A stretch of DNA of 64,000 bases from the NCBI GenBank assembly GCA_037074765.1, contig JBAMDO010000194.1, positions 1-64,000 of the forward strand, in the 5' to 3' direction. The notes beneath the pieces are model-generated. The model saw only the letters and a program-made list of their open reading frames with translations, did not search any database and was not told where the DNA came from. Numbering within the stretch: position 1 is the stretch's first letter; each line of letters starts with the position of its first letter. This document shows positions 63,201-64,000 of the stretch, piece by piece. The DNA comes from Mansonella perstans (taxonomy: Eukaryota; Nematoda; Chromadorea; Rhabditida; Onchocercidae). The translations under genes and the position numbers were made by a program.

Positions 63201-64000
63201 GAGTGAAATTTTCGCTTGCCAAATCCAAAAGTGGATGTCGTCCTTGTTTGATAATCATCGACATTGAAGGAGAAAATGAGGGCCGAACTAAGTGAAGAAA
63301 ACTGAACCGAAATTTCAGCCAATTTTATTGATTAAACCAATTTCCATTTAAAATTTTATGTAAAGAAATGAAATTCTTTGATTGAAAGGTATCACCTGAT
63401 GAAATTTTCATAGCATATGAAGCAAGACAGGAAATAAAATCTACCATAGATACTGCTTCAATCGCATGATACAAACATGGAATCATTAAGCGAATCTGAA
63501 ATAATTTTATGCTTCCTTTTTTTTCCTGCTTTATTATCAAGTTTATATTCGTCACGAATGGGATCCTCAAAAAATGCAAAATAATCAAGTATTAATCATA
63601 GACAGTTGTAAAAATTAAGGATGCATTCGTATACACGAAATCGTATTTTTAATCACACTTCATTGCACATACCATTTTGGATCTGTTGCTTTTCATTAAT
63701 TTAACTATTCATCATCATCTCTGTCATGCAACTTGTGGAAATAAATGGCATATCATAGATCATCTACAGTCTTTACGACATTTTCCTACTGTATATTGAA
63801 AAACCAGAACCTTACAAAGAGTCTATAATAAGCAGATACTTTTTTCAATATTTCAACCGCAGTCACGTTGCTCCTAATCATTATTTCGTTAACCATTTCA
63901 TCGATTCTTTCTGTAAATGATTTAAAGGATTCTTCGAAATTTTCAGTTCCCAGAATATTCCATACTAAAAACAACCGTTACAGTATGCTCACGTATAGAA
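60248..64000 (-). CDS. msh-4: MutS homologue 4, meiotic recombination (3' ten exons; partial)
   Basis: MSH4 pairs with MSH5 as a sliding clamp that stabilises crossover intermediates in meiosis (him-14 in C. elegans). Exons in the window: 63964-63816, 63495-63396, 63287-63190, 62621-62574, 62336-62169, 62034-61962, 61851-61787, 61499-61429, 61000-60888 and 60516-60248, all in phase, about 383 residues; the 5' part lies beyond the right edge. Visible motifs are 'IIKQGRHPLLD', Walker A 'TGPNM' joined across an intron to 'AGKSTYLKQ', 'DNLEANLSAF', Walker B 'LVLIDEL', 'EGLSICHAICEELL', 'FATHYLEL', and the MSH4-type C-terminus 'RERRAVIRFAYKL'. After Walker B the usual G-R-G-T is A-C-S-T. The donor of the 63816 exon has an alternative at AAA|GTATCT. 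Confidence 0.93.

Noticed and set aside
1..64000. Search for CRISPR arrays, bacterial-type operons or endosymbiont (Wolbachia) insertions.
   Set aside because: No regularly spaced palindromic repeats of that type, no Shine-Dalgarno-led gene strings and no intronless bacterial genes were seen.

Overview
The window is AT-rich, intron-rich nuclear DNA from a parasitic nematode, most likely a filarial or other clade III species. The evidence is short exons with a TTTTCAG-type 3' splice site, long AT-rich introns, one spliced-leader-type acceptor just upstream of an ATG, BEL/Pao and RTE-type retroelement debris, and protein genes whose best recognisable relatives are animal (TMF1, MSH4, PDK1). All protein-coding genes I can support lie on the minus strand. 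The one RNA gene, a tRNA-Asn, is on the plus strand. Exon structures were worked out by hand from splice signals and reading-frame phase; every modelled gene keeps its frame through all junctions.

Left half (1-32.4 kb). A decayed BEL/Pao pol end is at 1-545. Then come three tandem paralogues of a secreted, cysteine-rich protein family that I cannot name: A (2197-7385), B (12086-17141) and C (23470-32404). They share a signal-peptide exon ending in phase 1, an intron that splits the first Cys codon of a C-x-Y/F-C-x-x-C motif, and a 'C...PG-x-Y...C-x-P' block. Gaps and introns hold a 72-bp minisatellite, a partial exon duplication, 22-bp and 31-bp tandem arrays, degenerate repeats, and two RTE-type LINE remnants. 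One of these appears 5'-inverted, with the endonuclease on minus and the reverse transcriptase on plus.

Middle (35.2-44.4 kb). A 25-exon gene encodes a large acidic nuclear-type protein with at least five zinc fingers of the form C-x2-C...H-x4-H-P. Its 5' end was not found.

Right (46.8-64 kb). A complete 22-exon tmf-1 (TMF1/ARA160 golgin) gene carries, inside its 3-kb intron 16 and on the same strand, an uninterrupted PDK1-like protein kinase without a PH domain. A tRNA-Asn(GTT) follows, then the 3' ten exons of msh-4 (him-14, meiotic MutS homologue), which runs off the right edge and has an unusual residue triplet next to Walker B.

The most interesting items are the nested PDK1-like kinase, the tandem secreted family, the 5'-inverted LINE and the altered MSH4 signature. 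I saw no CRISPR array, operon of bacterial type, or new defence-like system; this is a eukaryotic chromosome segment.
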